Source: Bacillota bacterium
GTDB taxonomy: Bacteria; Bacillota; Clostridia; Lachnospirales; Lachnospiraceae
Direction: 5' to 3'
Assembly: GCA_023460575.1 (NCBI GenBank)
Contig: JAEWPQ010000322.1
Location: 1-8,165 of the forward strand
DNA length: 8,165 nt
Position numbers and translations under genes: made by a program
Shown: piece by piece, positions 1-6,677 of the stretch
Position numbering within the stretch: the first letter of the stretch is position 1
How the letters are laid out: each line of letters opens with the position of its first letter
The notes under the pieces: model-generated
Seen by the model: only the letters and a program-made list of their open reading frames with translations
What the model was told of the DNA's origin: nothing
The model's database searches: none

Positions 1-63
1 TGCATAAATATTATTGACTTTCCTCACACGATTGCTATGATGAAGGCAGAGAGGGGGAATTAA
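1..63 (+). CDS. Possible C-terminal end of an upstream gene (partial)
   Basis: Reading from base 1, this frame stays open for 20 codons and stops at TAA 61-63, one base before the ATG of the kinase gene; the other two forward frames hit stops quickly. The visible tail ends MMKAERGN. The arrangement, with the next gene's GAGGGGG ribosome binding site buried in the last codons, is typical of translationally coupled operon genes. However, 20 open codons can occur by chance, and a promoter-like sequence lies in the same stretch, so this may be plain intergenic DNA. I do not recognise a family from so short a tail. Confidence 0.4.
   Translation, partial: CINIIDFPHTIAMMKAERGN
14..41 (+). promoter_or_regulatory. 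Promoter candidate upstream of the sugar kinase
   Basis: TTGACT (14-19) and TATGAT (36-41) are separated by 16 bases, five of six matches to each sigma-A hexamer. Transcription would start near base 48, leaving a very short leader before the GAGGGGG ribosome binding site (51-57) and the ATG at 65. It competes with the idea that bases 1-63 are the end of an upstream coding region; both could be true if this is an internal promoter. Confidence 0.35.
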
Positions 64-64
64 T

Positions 65-1201
65 ATGCCAGATGAGAAGGGAAATAGAAAAATAATTGTT
101 GCCGGACACATTTCCCTGGATATTACACCGGTTTTTAATAGCAGTGACGGAAAGAAAATTCTTAAATCCTTCCAGCCCGGAAAACTTCTGGAAACAGGTA
201 AGGCCAACGTATGCGGAGGCGGAGCAGTTTTTAACACGGGGCTGGGGTTACATGCGCTGGGTGCAGATGTTCTTTTAATGGCAAACACAGGAGATGATGA
301 TTTCGGACGGATACTGAAAGGAAAGATACAGGAAAGAGGTTGTGAAGACTGTATCACTGTTTTGCCGGGAGAAGACACCTCCTACACAATTGTCCTGGCG
401 CCGAAAGGTGTCGACCGCTTATTTCTCCATAATCCCGGATGTAATAACACCTTTGGCTTTGAGCATGTGAATTTGATAAAAGCAGAAAAAGCTGTCCATT
501 TTCATTTCGGTTATCCGACACTGATGAAGCGGTTTTATCAGAATGACGGAATGGAATTAAAAGAACTTTTCTGCCGCATCAAAGAGCTTGGACTTACCAC
601 TTCTCTGGATCTGGCGGCAGTGGATCCGGACTGTGAAGCAGCAAACTGCCGCTGGGACCGGATTCTTGGCTCTGTGCTTCCCTATGTGGATTTTTTTGTT
701 CCAAGTATCGAAGAACTGGGGTTTTTACTGGACCGTCCCCTCTATGAGAAATGGCAGGAGATAGCAGATGGTGATGATATTACCTCGGTTCTCTCTTTAA
801 AGAGAGACGTGGAAACCATTGCAAATCACGCTCTGCAGCTGGGGGCAAAAGCTGTGCTTTTAAAATGCGGAGCAGCCGGGATGTATTTAAAAACTGCTTC
901 AAAACCGGCGTTTGTAAATGGACCGGACTTCTTAAAGGAATGGGGAGAGATTTCTTACTTCCAGAACAGCTTCCTCCCCGACCGCATTCTGTCTGCCACC
1001 GGAGCCGGAGATACCAGTATCGCTGCGTTTATTAAGGCTATGCTGGAAGAACGCAGCCCTGAAGAATGTGTAAAGCTTGCTGCTGCAACAGGCGCCTCCT
1101 GTGTGACTGCCTATGATACAGTAAGCGGCCTGCTGCCATTTGAAAAGTTAGAAGAAAAAATAAAAAATGGGTGGGAAGAGCAAAAGCGGATCCTGCCATA
1201 A
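65..1201 (+). CDS. PfkB-family carbohydrate kinase
   Basis: Cytoplasmic ATP-dependent sugar kinase of the ribokinase/PfkB fold, 378 residues. The first family signature is visible as GGGAVFNTG (residues 51-59) followed by GLHALGADV. The second is ATGAGDTS (311-318), with Asp316 as the expected catalytic base in the anion-hole GAGD motif. An SLDLAAVDP segment (180-188) and PSIEEL (213-218) match the usual core strands and the N/SxxE motif. The protein is longer than typical members (about 300-330 residues); extra sequence lies around residues 222-255 and 280-308, which may form part of a modified lid or substrate pocket. The start is supported by GAGGGGG seven bases upstream. The gene is followed after 19 bases by an aldolase, so the likely product is a ketose phosphate that the aldolase cleaves. 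Substrate and phosphorylated position (C1 or C6) cannot be read from the sequence; kinase family certain, substrate unknown. Confidence 0.93.
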   Translation: MPDEKGNRKIIVAGHISLDITPVFNSSDGKKILKSFQPGKLLETGKANVCGGGAVFNTGLGLHALGADVLLMANTGDDDFGRILKGKIQERGCEDCITVLPGEDTSYTIVLAPKGVDRLFLHNPGCNNTFGFEHVNLIKAEKAVHFHFGYPTLMKRFYQNDGMELKELFCRIKELGLTTSLDLAAVDPDCEAANCRWDRILGSVLPYVDFFVPSIEELGFLLDRPLYEKWQEIADGDDITSVLSLKRDVETIANHALQLGAKAVLLKCGAAGMYLKTASKPAFVNGPDFLKEWGEISYFQNSFLPDRILSATGAGDTSIAAFIKAMLEERSPEECVKLAAATGASCVTAYDTVSGLLPFEKLEEKIKNGWEEQKRILP

Positions 1202-1205
1202 ACAG

Positions 1206-1212
1206 AAGGAGG
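1206..1212 (+). promoter_or_regulatory. Ribosome binding site fixing the aldolase start
   Basis: AAGGAGG lies eight bases before the ATG at 1221. This picks the 1221 start over an in-frame ATG at 1167 that overlaps the kinase gene, has no comparable site, and would add 18 residues not seen in the aldolase family. Confidence 0.8.
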
Positions 1213-1220
1213 AATTACAT

Positions 1221-2072
1221 ATGCTGATCACAATGAAATCAATTCTCAAACTGGCAGAGGCCAGAAAAATCGCCGCAGGTGCTTTTAATATCACTTCCCT
1301 GGAAGGAATTCAGGCAGTACTGGGTGCTGCAGAAGAAGCCGGGCAGCCTGTCATTCTTCAGTTTGCGCCAGTTCATGAAACAATTATTCCCCTGTCGGTA
1401 ATTGGCCCCATCATGGTTATGATGGCAGAAAATGCGGCTGTTCCAGTAGCTGTCCACTTAGATCACGGGGATAATTTTAAGGTATTAAAACAGGCTTTAG
1501 ACATGGGATTTACCTCAGTTATGTACGATGGGTCCGCCCTTCCTTTTGAGGAAAATGCGGCAGGCACTAAAATTGCGGTGGAACTGGCAGGAGCCTATGG
1601 TGCTTCTGTTGAAGGAGAGATTGGAGCTATGGGAAGAGAAGGAGAAGGAAATGAAGCCTCCGAAAGCTGTTACACAGATCCGGATCAGGCGGAAACCTTT
1701 GCTGCAGCCACAGGAATTGATGCCTTAGCCTGTTCCTTTGGTACCGTACACGGCCTTTATCTGAAAAAGCCCAATCTGGACCTGGAGCGGATCAGCCGGA
1801 TTCGGAAAAAAGTGGATCTTCCCATTGTCATGCACGGAGGTTCCGGAATCAGCGACGAAGATTTCCGCCAGTGCATTAACCGGGGAGTCCGAAAGATCAA
1901 TTATTATACCTATCTGGCAAAAGCCGGCGGCATGTTTGTAAAGGAAAAAGCCGCAAAAGCAGATGATATCGTATTTTATCATGATGTGACAATGTGGGGA
2001 GTGGAAGCAATGAAAAAAGACGTGCTTCATACAATTAAGGTATTCTCTGGTATAGAACAGAAAGAGGGCTGA
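1221..2072 (+). CDS. Class II (zinc-dependent) ketose-phosphate aldolase, GatY/KbaY/FbaA-like
   Basis: Cytoplasmic TIM-barrel aldolase, 283 residues, the usual length for the short class II family. It reversibly cleaves a ketose (bis)phosphate to DHAP and an aldehyde. The catalytic Asp81 and zinc ligand His82 lie in HLDHG (79-83); other zinc ligands are His177 in FGTVHG (173-178) and His205 in MHGGSG (204-209). GFTSVMYDGS (96-105) and VEGEIG (130-135) are standard family segments. The usual phosphate-binding KxNxxT motif appears as KINYYTYLAKA (225-235): Asn227 and Thr230 are kept, but the small or acidic residues normally around them are tyrosines, which hints at a non-standard substrate. 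The C-terminal part (FYHDVTMWG, 252-260) also departs from housekeeping FbaA. It sits between a sugar kinase and a sugar isomerase, so a catabolic role with a specific ketose phosphate is more likely than glycolysis. Family call firm; substrate open. Confidence 0.92.
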   Translation: MLITMKSILKLAEARKIAAGAFNITSLEGIQAVLGAAEEAGQPVILQFAPVHETIIPLSVIGPIMVMMAENAAVPVAVHLDHGDNFKVLKQALDMGFTSVMYDGSALPFEENAAGTKIAVELAGAYGASVEGEIGAMGREGEGNEASESCYTDPDQAETFAAATGIDALACSFGTVHGLYLKKPNLDLERISRIRKKVDLPIVMHGGSGISDEDFRQCINRGVRKINYYTYLAKAGGMFVKEKAAKADDIVFYHDVTMWGVEAMKKDVLHTIKVFSGIEQKEG

Positions 2073-2077
2073 AAACT

Positions 2078-2758
2078 ATGAAACGTTCTGAAATCAACAA
2101 AGCTTTAAAGGATATGGAACATATGGCTGAGGCATGCGGATTTTTCCTTCCTCCGTTATGCAGCTTTACTCCGGAGGAATGGAGAAAAAAAGGACATGAT
2201 TACGATGAAATCCGTGACAATATGCTTGGGTGGGATATTACAGATTTCGGACTTGGAGATTTTGACCGGACCGGATTTTCTCTCATTACTCTTCGAAACG
2301 GAAATGTAAATCAAAAAAATTATACAAAAACCTATGCAGAGAAGCTGTTATTTTTAAAAGAAGGTCAGTCAGCTGCCATGCATTTTCACTGGAAGAAGAT
2401 GGAGGATATTATAAACAGAGGGGGAGGAAACGTCCTGATCCGTGTTTATGAATCCACTGCAGACGGGAGTTTTTCTGATTCGGATGTGACGGTAAGCAGT
2501 GATGGAAGAAGTTATAACGTGCCTGCAGGGACAGTTGTGAAGCTGCAGCCAGGAGAAAGTATTACCATCTATCCTCATCTCTACCATGATTTTAAAGTGG
2601 AGCCCCATACCGGACCAGTACTGCTTGGTGAAGTTTCCATGTGCAACGACGATAAAGAAGACAACCGTTTTTTTAAGCCAATCGGCCGTTTTCCTCAAAT
2701 CGAAGAAGACGAACCCCCTTACCGCCTTCTTTGCAATGAATATCCCAAAGCAGAGTGA
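2078..2758 (+). CDS. D-lyxose isomerase family sugar isomerase (cupin fold)
   Basis: Metal-dependent aldose-ketose isomerase of 226 residues matching the D-lyxose ketol-isomerase family (EC 5.3.1.15), whose members interconvert D-lyxose/D-xylulose and often D-mannose/D-fructose. The cupin metal site is visible: His102 and His104 in MHFHW, Glu109 shortly after, and His170 in YPHLYHDF. This is the same H-x-H-x4-E ... H pattern known from the characterised E. coli O157 member. GQSAAMHFHWKKMEDII and the RVYES strand are also typical. The gene starts five bases after the aldolase stop, with AGAGGG (2063-2068) inside the end of the aldolase gene, so it is cotranscribed and probably translationally coupled. 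It most likely supplies the ketose for the upstream kinase. The exact sugar is inference; family members are promiscuous. Confidence 0.88.
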   Translation: MKRSEINKALKDMEHMAEACGFFLPPLCSFTPEEWRKKGHDYDEIRDNMLGWDITDFGLGDFDRTGFSLITLRNGNVNQKNYTKTYAEKLLFLKEGQSAAMHFHWKKMEDIINRGGGNVLIRVYESTADGSFSDSDVTVSSDGRSYNVPAGTVVKLQPGESITIYPHLYHDFKVEPHTGPVLLGEVSMCNDDKEDNRFFKPIGRFPQIEEDEPPYRLLCNEYPKAE

Positions 2759-2828
2759 TTGTGCATTGTGATGAAAATTCAGGCCGGGACAATCCTGTTT
2801 GGTCAAATACAGCAAATTAAATATGACA

Positions 2829-2860
2829 AATGTAATGGAAAACTAATTACATTGTGCACA
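2829..2860 (+). promoter_or_regulatory. Operator-like inverted repeat plus palindrome upstream of the importer
   Basis: A perfect 8-bp inverted repeat, AATGTAAT (2829-2836) and ATTACATT (2846-2853), has a nine-base spacer. It runs directly into the palindrome TGTGCACA (2853-2860). Its centre would lie about 54 bases upstream of the start site predicted from the -10 at 2883-2888, where activators commonly bind. There is no T-tract, so a terminator is unlikely. The binding protein is unknown; a response regulator is a reasonable guess from the membrane-sensor candidate downstream, but this is inference. Confidence 0.4.
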
Positions 2861-2879
2861 TGTTTTAAAATCAATGGCG

Positions 2880-2888
2880 TGATATGAT
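2880..2888 (+). promoter_or_regulatory. Extended -10 promoter candidate for the sugar importer
   Basis: TGATATGAT has the TGn extension followed by a TATGAT hexamer (2883-2888). No good -35 exists at the right distance; the best is TGTTTT (2861-2866) with 16 bases of spacing. Transcription would begin near 2895, giving a leader of about 43 bases to the ATG at 2938. A weak -35 with an inverted repeat just upstream fits an activator-dependent promoter. The rest of the 179-base gap is AT-rich with no small gene that I can support. Confidence 0.45.
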
Positions 2889-2937
2889 ATTTATGCAGCA
2901 TATAACACAATTATATAATGTATAAGGAGGATTTACC

Positions 2938-4032
2938 ATGAAAAAAAGCACAAAAAAGCTTGCCGCAATTCTGATGTGTGCAGCGCTTGCCGCAATGTCT
3001 GTGGCAGGCTGCAGCAATGGGGAACCAGAAACAAAGGCACCGGAGACAACAAAAGCCGCTGAGGAAACAAAAGCAGAGACAAAAGCTGAAGCGAAAACAG
3101 AAACAACGGCGGCAGTAAAATCCGAATCTGCAGTAAACATGGCGGATGCAAATGTAAAAAAGAAAGATCCAAGCAAGCATTATAAATTTGGATATACCTG
3201 CATGGACGGAACAAACCCATTCTTTGTTACGATTGAAAAGACCATGCGGGAAATGATTGAAGCCCAGGGAGATGAACTGGTTTCTGTGGACCCTGCCAAT
3301 GATGTAACACTTCAGATTACACAGGTTGAGGATCTGGTTTCACAGAAAATTGATGCCATGTTTATGAATCCTGCCGAAGCAGAAGGAATCCTTCCGGCAC
3401 TTGACCAGTTAAAAGAAGCAAAGATTCCTACGGTAGGATTTGATACGGAAGTAGCTGACATGTCCTATCTGATCTCTTATACCGGTTCTGATAACTACAA
3501 TGCAGGTTTCGTATGCGGGGAAGATTTAGTTAAGAAATGTCCAAATGGCGGGAAAATCATTGTTCTTGACTCTCCAACCATGAATTCTGTAACTGACAGA
3601 ACCAACGGATTTTTGGATGCCATTAAAAATCACAACTTTAACATCGTTGCCCAGCAGGATGCAAAAGGAAATTTAGAGGTTTCCATGGGAATTGCAGAAG
3701 ATTTACTTCAGGCTCACGGTGATGTGGTTGCCATATTCGGAGGCAATGATCCCACAGCTTTAGGAGCACTGGCAGCTGCAAATGCAGCAGGAATCAAAGA
3801 ATGCAAAATCTATGGCGTAGACGGTTCTCCGGATATCAAGGCAGAGATGGCCTCCGGCACTTCCCTCATTGAAGGAAGCGGCGCACAGTCACCGGTTAAG
3901 ATCGCACAGTCTGCAGTCAATATCATGTATTCACACTTAAACGGGGAAGAAGTCGCTGACCGGTATCCGGTTGAAACATTCCTGATTACATCTGAGAATG
4001 TAAAGGATTTTGGCACAGACGGCTGGCAGTAA
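2938..4032 (+). CDS. Sugar ABC transporter substrate-binding lipoprotein (CUT2, RbsB-like)
   Basis: Extracytoplasmic sugar-binding protein of the type I periplasmic-binding fold (Peripla_BP_4), 364 residues. The signal peptide ends in lipobox VAGC with Cys25 as the lipid anchor. A low-complexity Glu/Thr/Lys/Ala linker (about 26-66) tethers the domain to the membrane. Ligand residues known from ribose-binding protein align visibly: NPFF (93-96), Asp169 in GFDTE, Arg221, Asn270-Asp271 in GGNDPTALGA, Asp295 in GVDGSPD and Gln317 in GAQSP. This conservation indicates a pyranose or furanose monosaccharide ligand. The start is set by AAGGAGG (2924-2930), seven bases before ATG. The ATPase and permease follow, so this is the transport subunit. 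A terminator-like hairpin just after the gene would make it more abundant than its partners. Ligand identity is unknown. Confidence 0.93.
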   Translation: MKKSTKKLAAILMCAALAAMSVAGCSNGEPETKAPETTKAAEETKAETKAEAKTETTAAVKSESAVNMADANVKKKDPSKHYKFGYTCMDGTNPFFVTIEKTMREMIEAQGDELVSVDPANDVTLQITQVEDLVSQKIDAMFMNPAEAEGILPALDQLKEAKIPTVGFDTEVADMSYLISYTGSDNYNAGFVCGEDLVKKCPNGGKIIVLDSPTMNSVTDRTNGFLDAIKNHNFNIVAQQDAKGNLEVSMGIAEDLLQAHGDVVAIFGGNDPTALGALAAANAAGIKECKIYGVDGSPDIKAEMASGTSLIEGSGAQSPVKIAQSAVNIMYSHLNGEEVADRYPVETFLITSENVKDFGTDGWQ

Positions 4033-4044
4033 ATACAGATAAGA

Positions 4045-4100
4045 GGAACCATACCTCCCGGAACAGCGTGTTGCATGCACCGGGAGGCGGTGCCTTTTTT
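4045..4100 (+). terminator. Terminator-like hairpin between binding protein and ATPase
   Basis: CCTCCCGG (4054-4061) pairs perfectly with CCGGGAGG (4080-4087). GGAACC (4045-4050) can extend the stem with GGTGCC (4089-4094), apart from one mismatch and a small internal bulge. Six T follow (4095-4100). It is 13 bases after the binding-protein stop and 54 bases before the ATPase start. No obvious new promoter follows, so partial read-through is expected. Such a site keeps binding-protein mRNA in excess over ATPase and permease mRNA, a common arrangement in ABC operons. Confidence 0.75.
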
Positions 4101-4154
4101 ACCAGACTAGCCTCAGAAATGAATAACGCAGTGTAAGAACAGGCAGGTGAATAT

Positions 4155-5642
4155 ATGAGTGAGAAAATTCTGCTTCAAATGAAAAATATCCACAAATCCT
4201 TCCCTGGTGTCAACGCGCTGCAGGGGGTGGATTTTGAGCTGTTCCCTGGAGAAGTTCACGCGCTTCTTGGCGAAAACGGGGCTGGAAAGTCCACATTAAT
4301 CAAGGTATTAGGCGGAATTTATATTGCAGAAGAGGGAGAGATTTTCATTGAAGGACAGAAAGTGGTCATTGACGGAGTAAATGCTTCTCATGCCAATGGT
4401 ATTTCCATCATCCATCAGGAACTGGTACTGGTCCCTCATATGACCGTGGCAGAAAATATTTTCCTGGGACGGGAACCTGGAAAAGGCGGTTTCATTGACC
4501 ATGAGACAATGGAACGGGAAGCAGGGAAGCTCTTAGATGATTATCAAATGAGCATTTCTCCGGGAGCTTTTGTCAAAGACTTAACCATTGCCCAGCAGCA
4601 GATGGTGGAGATCGTCAAAGCCATTTCCTACCGATCAAAGATTCTGGTCATGGATGAACCAACATCCTCCATATCAGATAAAGAGGTGGAATTTCTTTTT
4701 CAGACCATGCGGATGCTGATCAGAAAAGGGGTGGGAATTATTTATATTTCCCACAAAATGGATGAACTGGAACAGATCTGCGACAGAGTGACCGTTTTAA
4801 GAGATGGAACATACGTAGGAACAAAAGTTGTTAAGGAAACATCAAGAGACCAGCTGATCTCCATGATGGTCGGACGGGAACTGACAAAATACTATACCCG
4901 GGATTATAAAGAACCCGGTGATGTTGTATTAAAATGTGAAAATATAGCAGACGGGAAGATGGTAAAAGGAGCAAGTTTTGAACTGCGCAAAGGAGAAATC
5001 ATCGGCTTTGCAGGCTTAGTTGGAGCAGGCAGAAGTGAAACCATGAAATGTATTTTCGGTCTGACGCCATGTATGTCCGGGGAAATATTTGTAAACGGAA
5101 AAGCGGCAAAAATCAAATCCCCTCTGGATGCCATGAAATATAAAATTGCCCTGGTGCCGGAGGACCGGAAACAGGAGGGCCTTTATCCGGTGCAGAGCGT
5201 CCGCTTTAACTCTACAATTGAAGTGCTTAAAACCTTTATCAGAGGAATTTTAGTCAATCAGAAAAAAGAAGAAGAAATAACCGGAAAATATATCAAAATG
5301 ATGGATACCAAGACTCCATCCCAGGAACAGCTGATCGGTAACTTATCCGGCGGAAACCAGCAGAAGGTTATGATCGGAAGATGGCTTGCCACTTCCCCTG
5401 ACATCCTGATTCTTGATGAACCTACCAGAGGCGTTGATGTAGGGGCAAAATCAGAAATTTATGCAACCATGAATGAGCTGGTGAAGGAAGGGATGTCAAT
5501 CATTATGATTTCTTCTGAACTGCCGGAAATTCTTAATATGAGCGACCGGGTATATGTCATGTGCGACGGAAGAACCACCGGCTGTTTCCACCATAGCGAA
5601 AACATTACCCAGGAACAGATTATGAAGCTGGCAGCCAAGTAG
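4155..5642 (+). CDS. Sugar ABC transporter ATP-binding protein, two NBDs (RbsA/MglA-like)
   Basis: Cytoplasmic ATPase energising the CUT2 importer, 495 residues with two nucleotide-binding domains, the normal length for the family. Domain 1 has an intact Walker A GENGAGKST (39-47), Q-loop Gln88, a divergent signature LTIAQQQ (143-149), Walker B ILVMDEPTS (163-171) and H-loop His200. Domain 2 has the degenerate Walker A GLVGAGRSE (287-295) with Arg293 in place of Lys, a canonical signature LSGGNQQ (397-403), Walker B ILILDEPT (417-424), and Ser in place of the H-loop His (ISSELPE). These asymmetric sites are normal for RbsA/MglA, so one composite site is expected to be hydrolytic. A modest AGGTGA site (4145-4150) precedes the ATG. 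The permease follows after 18 bases. No defects seen. Confidence 0.95.
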   Translation: MSEKILLQMKNIHKSFPGVNALQGVDFELFPGEVHALLGENGAGKSTLIKVLGGIYIAEEGEIFIEGQKVVIDGVNASHANGISIIHQELVLVPHMTVAENIFLGREPGKGGFIDHETMEREAGKLLDDYQMSISPGAFVKDLTIAQQQMVEIVKAISYRSKILVMDEPTSSISDKEVEFLFQTMRMLIRKGVGIIYISHKMDELEQICDRVTVLRDGTYVGTKVVKETSRDQLISMMVGRELTKYYTRDYKEPGDVVLKCENIADGKMVKGASFELRKGEIIGFAGLVGAGRSETMKCIFGLTPCMSGEIFVNGKAAKIKSPLDAMKYKIALVPEDRKQEGLYPVQSVRFNSTIEVLKTFIRGILVNQKKEEEITGKYIKMMDTKTPSQEQLIGNLSGGNQQKVMIGRWLATSPDILILDEPTRGVDVGAKSEIYATMNELVKEGMSIIMISSELPEILNMSDRVYVMCDGRTTGCFHHSENITQEQIMKLAAK

Positions 5643-5660
5643 GAAAGAGGGAGAGATCAG

Positions 5661-6629
5661 ATGACAACTAGAATTCAAAAAAATATGAAACAGTATTTAA
5701 AAGATAACATCGGAATTATCGGTGCACTGCTGATTCTGTGTATTTTCTTATCCATATTTCCAAAGACCAGCGGTGTATTTCTGACACATAAAAATATATT
5801 TAATGTACTGAGACAGATTTCTTCAAACTTATTCCTTGCATGCGGAATGACCATGGTAATTATCTTAGGCGGAATTGACCTTTCCGTCGGTTCCATCATT
5901 GCCCTTTCCGGCTGTGTGGCTGCGGGCTGCGTGGCACGTTATAATCTTCCCATATTTGCAGCAATTTTAATCGGTATTCTGATCGGTACGGCAGTTGGAA
6001 TGGCAAACGGTGTGGTAATTTCCAAAACCACCATTCCTCCGTTTATCGTCACACTTGCCACCATGAATGTGGTAAAAGGTCTGGCATACGTTTATACCGG
6101 CGGTTCTCCCGTAAGAGTCGTTACAAAGAAATGGCAGTTTCTGGGTGCCGGCTACATCGGAGGCGTTCCCACCCCTGTCATTATCCTGGTGTTTGTGTTA
6201 ATCATTACTGCGATTATTATGAATAAGACAAAGCTGGGGCGCCACATCTATGCAGTGGGAGGAAATTCACAGGCTGCCAGGTTTTCCGGAATCAGCACGG
6301 CAAGAGTAAAATTACTGGTACATACCTATTCCGGAATTATGGCAGGTCTTGCAGGCGTTGTCCTGGCTTCCCGTATGTATTCCGGGCAGCCTACCGCAGG
6401 AGACGGAGCCGAAATGGATGCCATTGCAGCGGTAGTAGTTGGAGGAACCTCCATGGCAGGCGGTTCCGGTAAAATCGGAGGCACCATTATCGGCGGTCTG
6501 ATTATCGGTGTGTTAAACAACGGACTGAATCTTCTCAATGTCAATTCATTCTGGCAGTATGTGGTAAAAGGCGTTGTGATTCTTCTGGCAGTATTTGTGG
6601 ACTACTTAAGGAACAAGAAAAAAGGTTAA
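5661..6629 (+). CDS. Sugar ABC transporter permease (RbsC-like)
   Basis: Integral membrane subunit of the CUT2 importer, 322 residues, presumably acting as a homodimer because only one permease gene is present. Hydrophobic segments begin near residues 17-33, 55-70 and 74-92 and continue through the protein. Family landmarks include GGIDLSVGS (70-78), the cytoplasmic coupling-loop segment LGRHIYAVGGN (192-202), which contacts the ATPase in this family, and a glycine-rich GGTSMAGGSGKIGG run (261-274). The C-terminal SFWQYVVKG segment (296-304) is also typical. It starts 18 bases after the ATPase stop with GAGGGAGAG (5647-5655) as the likely ribosome site and ends just before a terminator hairpin, so it is the last gene of the importer operon. 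Confidence 0.95.
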   Translation: MTTRIQKNMKQYLKDNIGIIGALLILCIFLSIFPKTSGVFLTHKNIFNVLRQISSNLFLACGMTMVIILGGIDLSVGSIIALSGCVAAGCVARYNLPIFAAILIGILIGTAVGMANGVVISKTTIPPFIVTLATMNVVKGLAYVYTGGSPVRVVTKKWQFLGAGYIGGVPTPVIILVFVLIITAIIMNKTKLGRHIYAVGGNSQAARFSGISTARVKLLVHTYSGIMAGLAGVVLASRMYSGQPTAGDGAEMDAIAAVVVGGTSMAGGSGKIGGTIIGGLIIGVLNNGLNLLNVNSFWQYVVKGVVILLAVFVDYLRNKKKG

Positions 6630-6648
6630 AAAATATCCACAGGCAGGG

Positions 6649-6677
6649 AGCGTTTCCTTAACAGAGAAACGCTTTTT
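6649..6677 (+). terminator. Intrinsic terminator after the importer operon
   Basis: AGCGTTTC (6649-6656) and GAAACGCT (6666-6673) form a perfect 8-bp stem with a nine-base loop, followed by a run of T (6673-6677). An additional outer pairing, CCACA (6637-6641) with TGTGG (6677-6681), could form around it. The site is 20 bases after the permease stop and separates the importer from the second binding protein. The T-run is short, so some read-through is possible. Confidence 0.75.

Noticed and set aside
1167..1220. Upstream in-frame ATG extending the aldolase by 18 residues
   Set aside because: It overlaps the kinase gene, lacks a good ribosome site and adds sequence foreign to the family; AAGGAGG before 1221 supports the later start.
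2766..2805. Possible terminator after the isomerase gene (CAGG...CCTG)
   Set aside because: Only about four base pairs can form and no T-tract follows, so read-through into the importer genes cannot be excluded.
2369..2815. 148-codon open frame on the - strand
   Set aside because: It lies almost wholly opposite the isomerase gene, shows no recognisable family and has the composition of an antisense shadow.
2801..2826. Second promoter candidate TTGGTC ... TATGAC in the gap before the importer
   Set aside because: Both hexamers match the consensus poorly, and the extended -10 at 2880-2888 is better placed.
2914..2919. Perfect TATAAT hexamer just before the importer binding protein
   Set aside because: No -35 at a suitable distance, and transcription would start inside or next to the ribosome binding site, leaving almost no leader.
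2871..3220. Several overlapping - strand open frames with Phe/Leu/Cys/Ser-rich products
   Set aside because: They are the complement of the signal peptide and the repetitive Glu/Thr/Lys/Ala linker of the binding protein; the low-complexity linker removes stop codons in all antisense frames.
5013..5040. Loss of the Walker A lysine in the second ATPase domain as a sign of decay
   Set aside because: GAGRSE with Arg in place of Lys is normal in the second domain of RbsA/MglA-type sugar ATPases.
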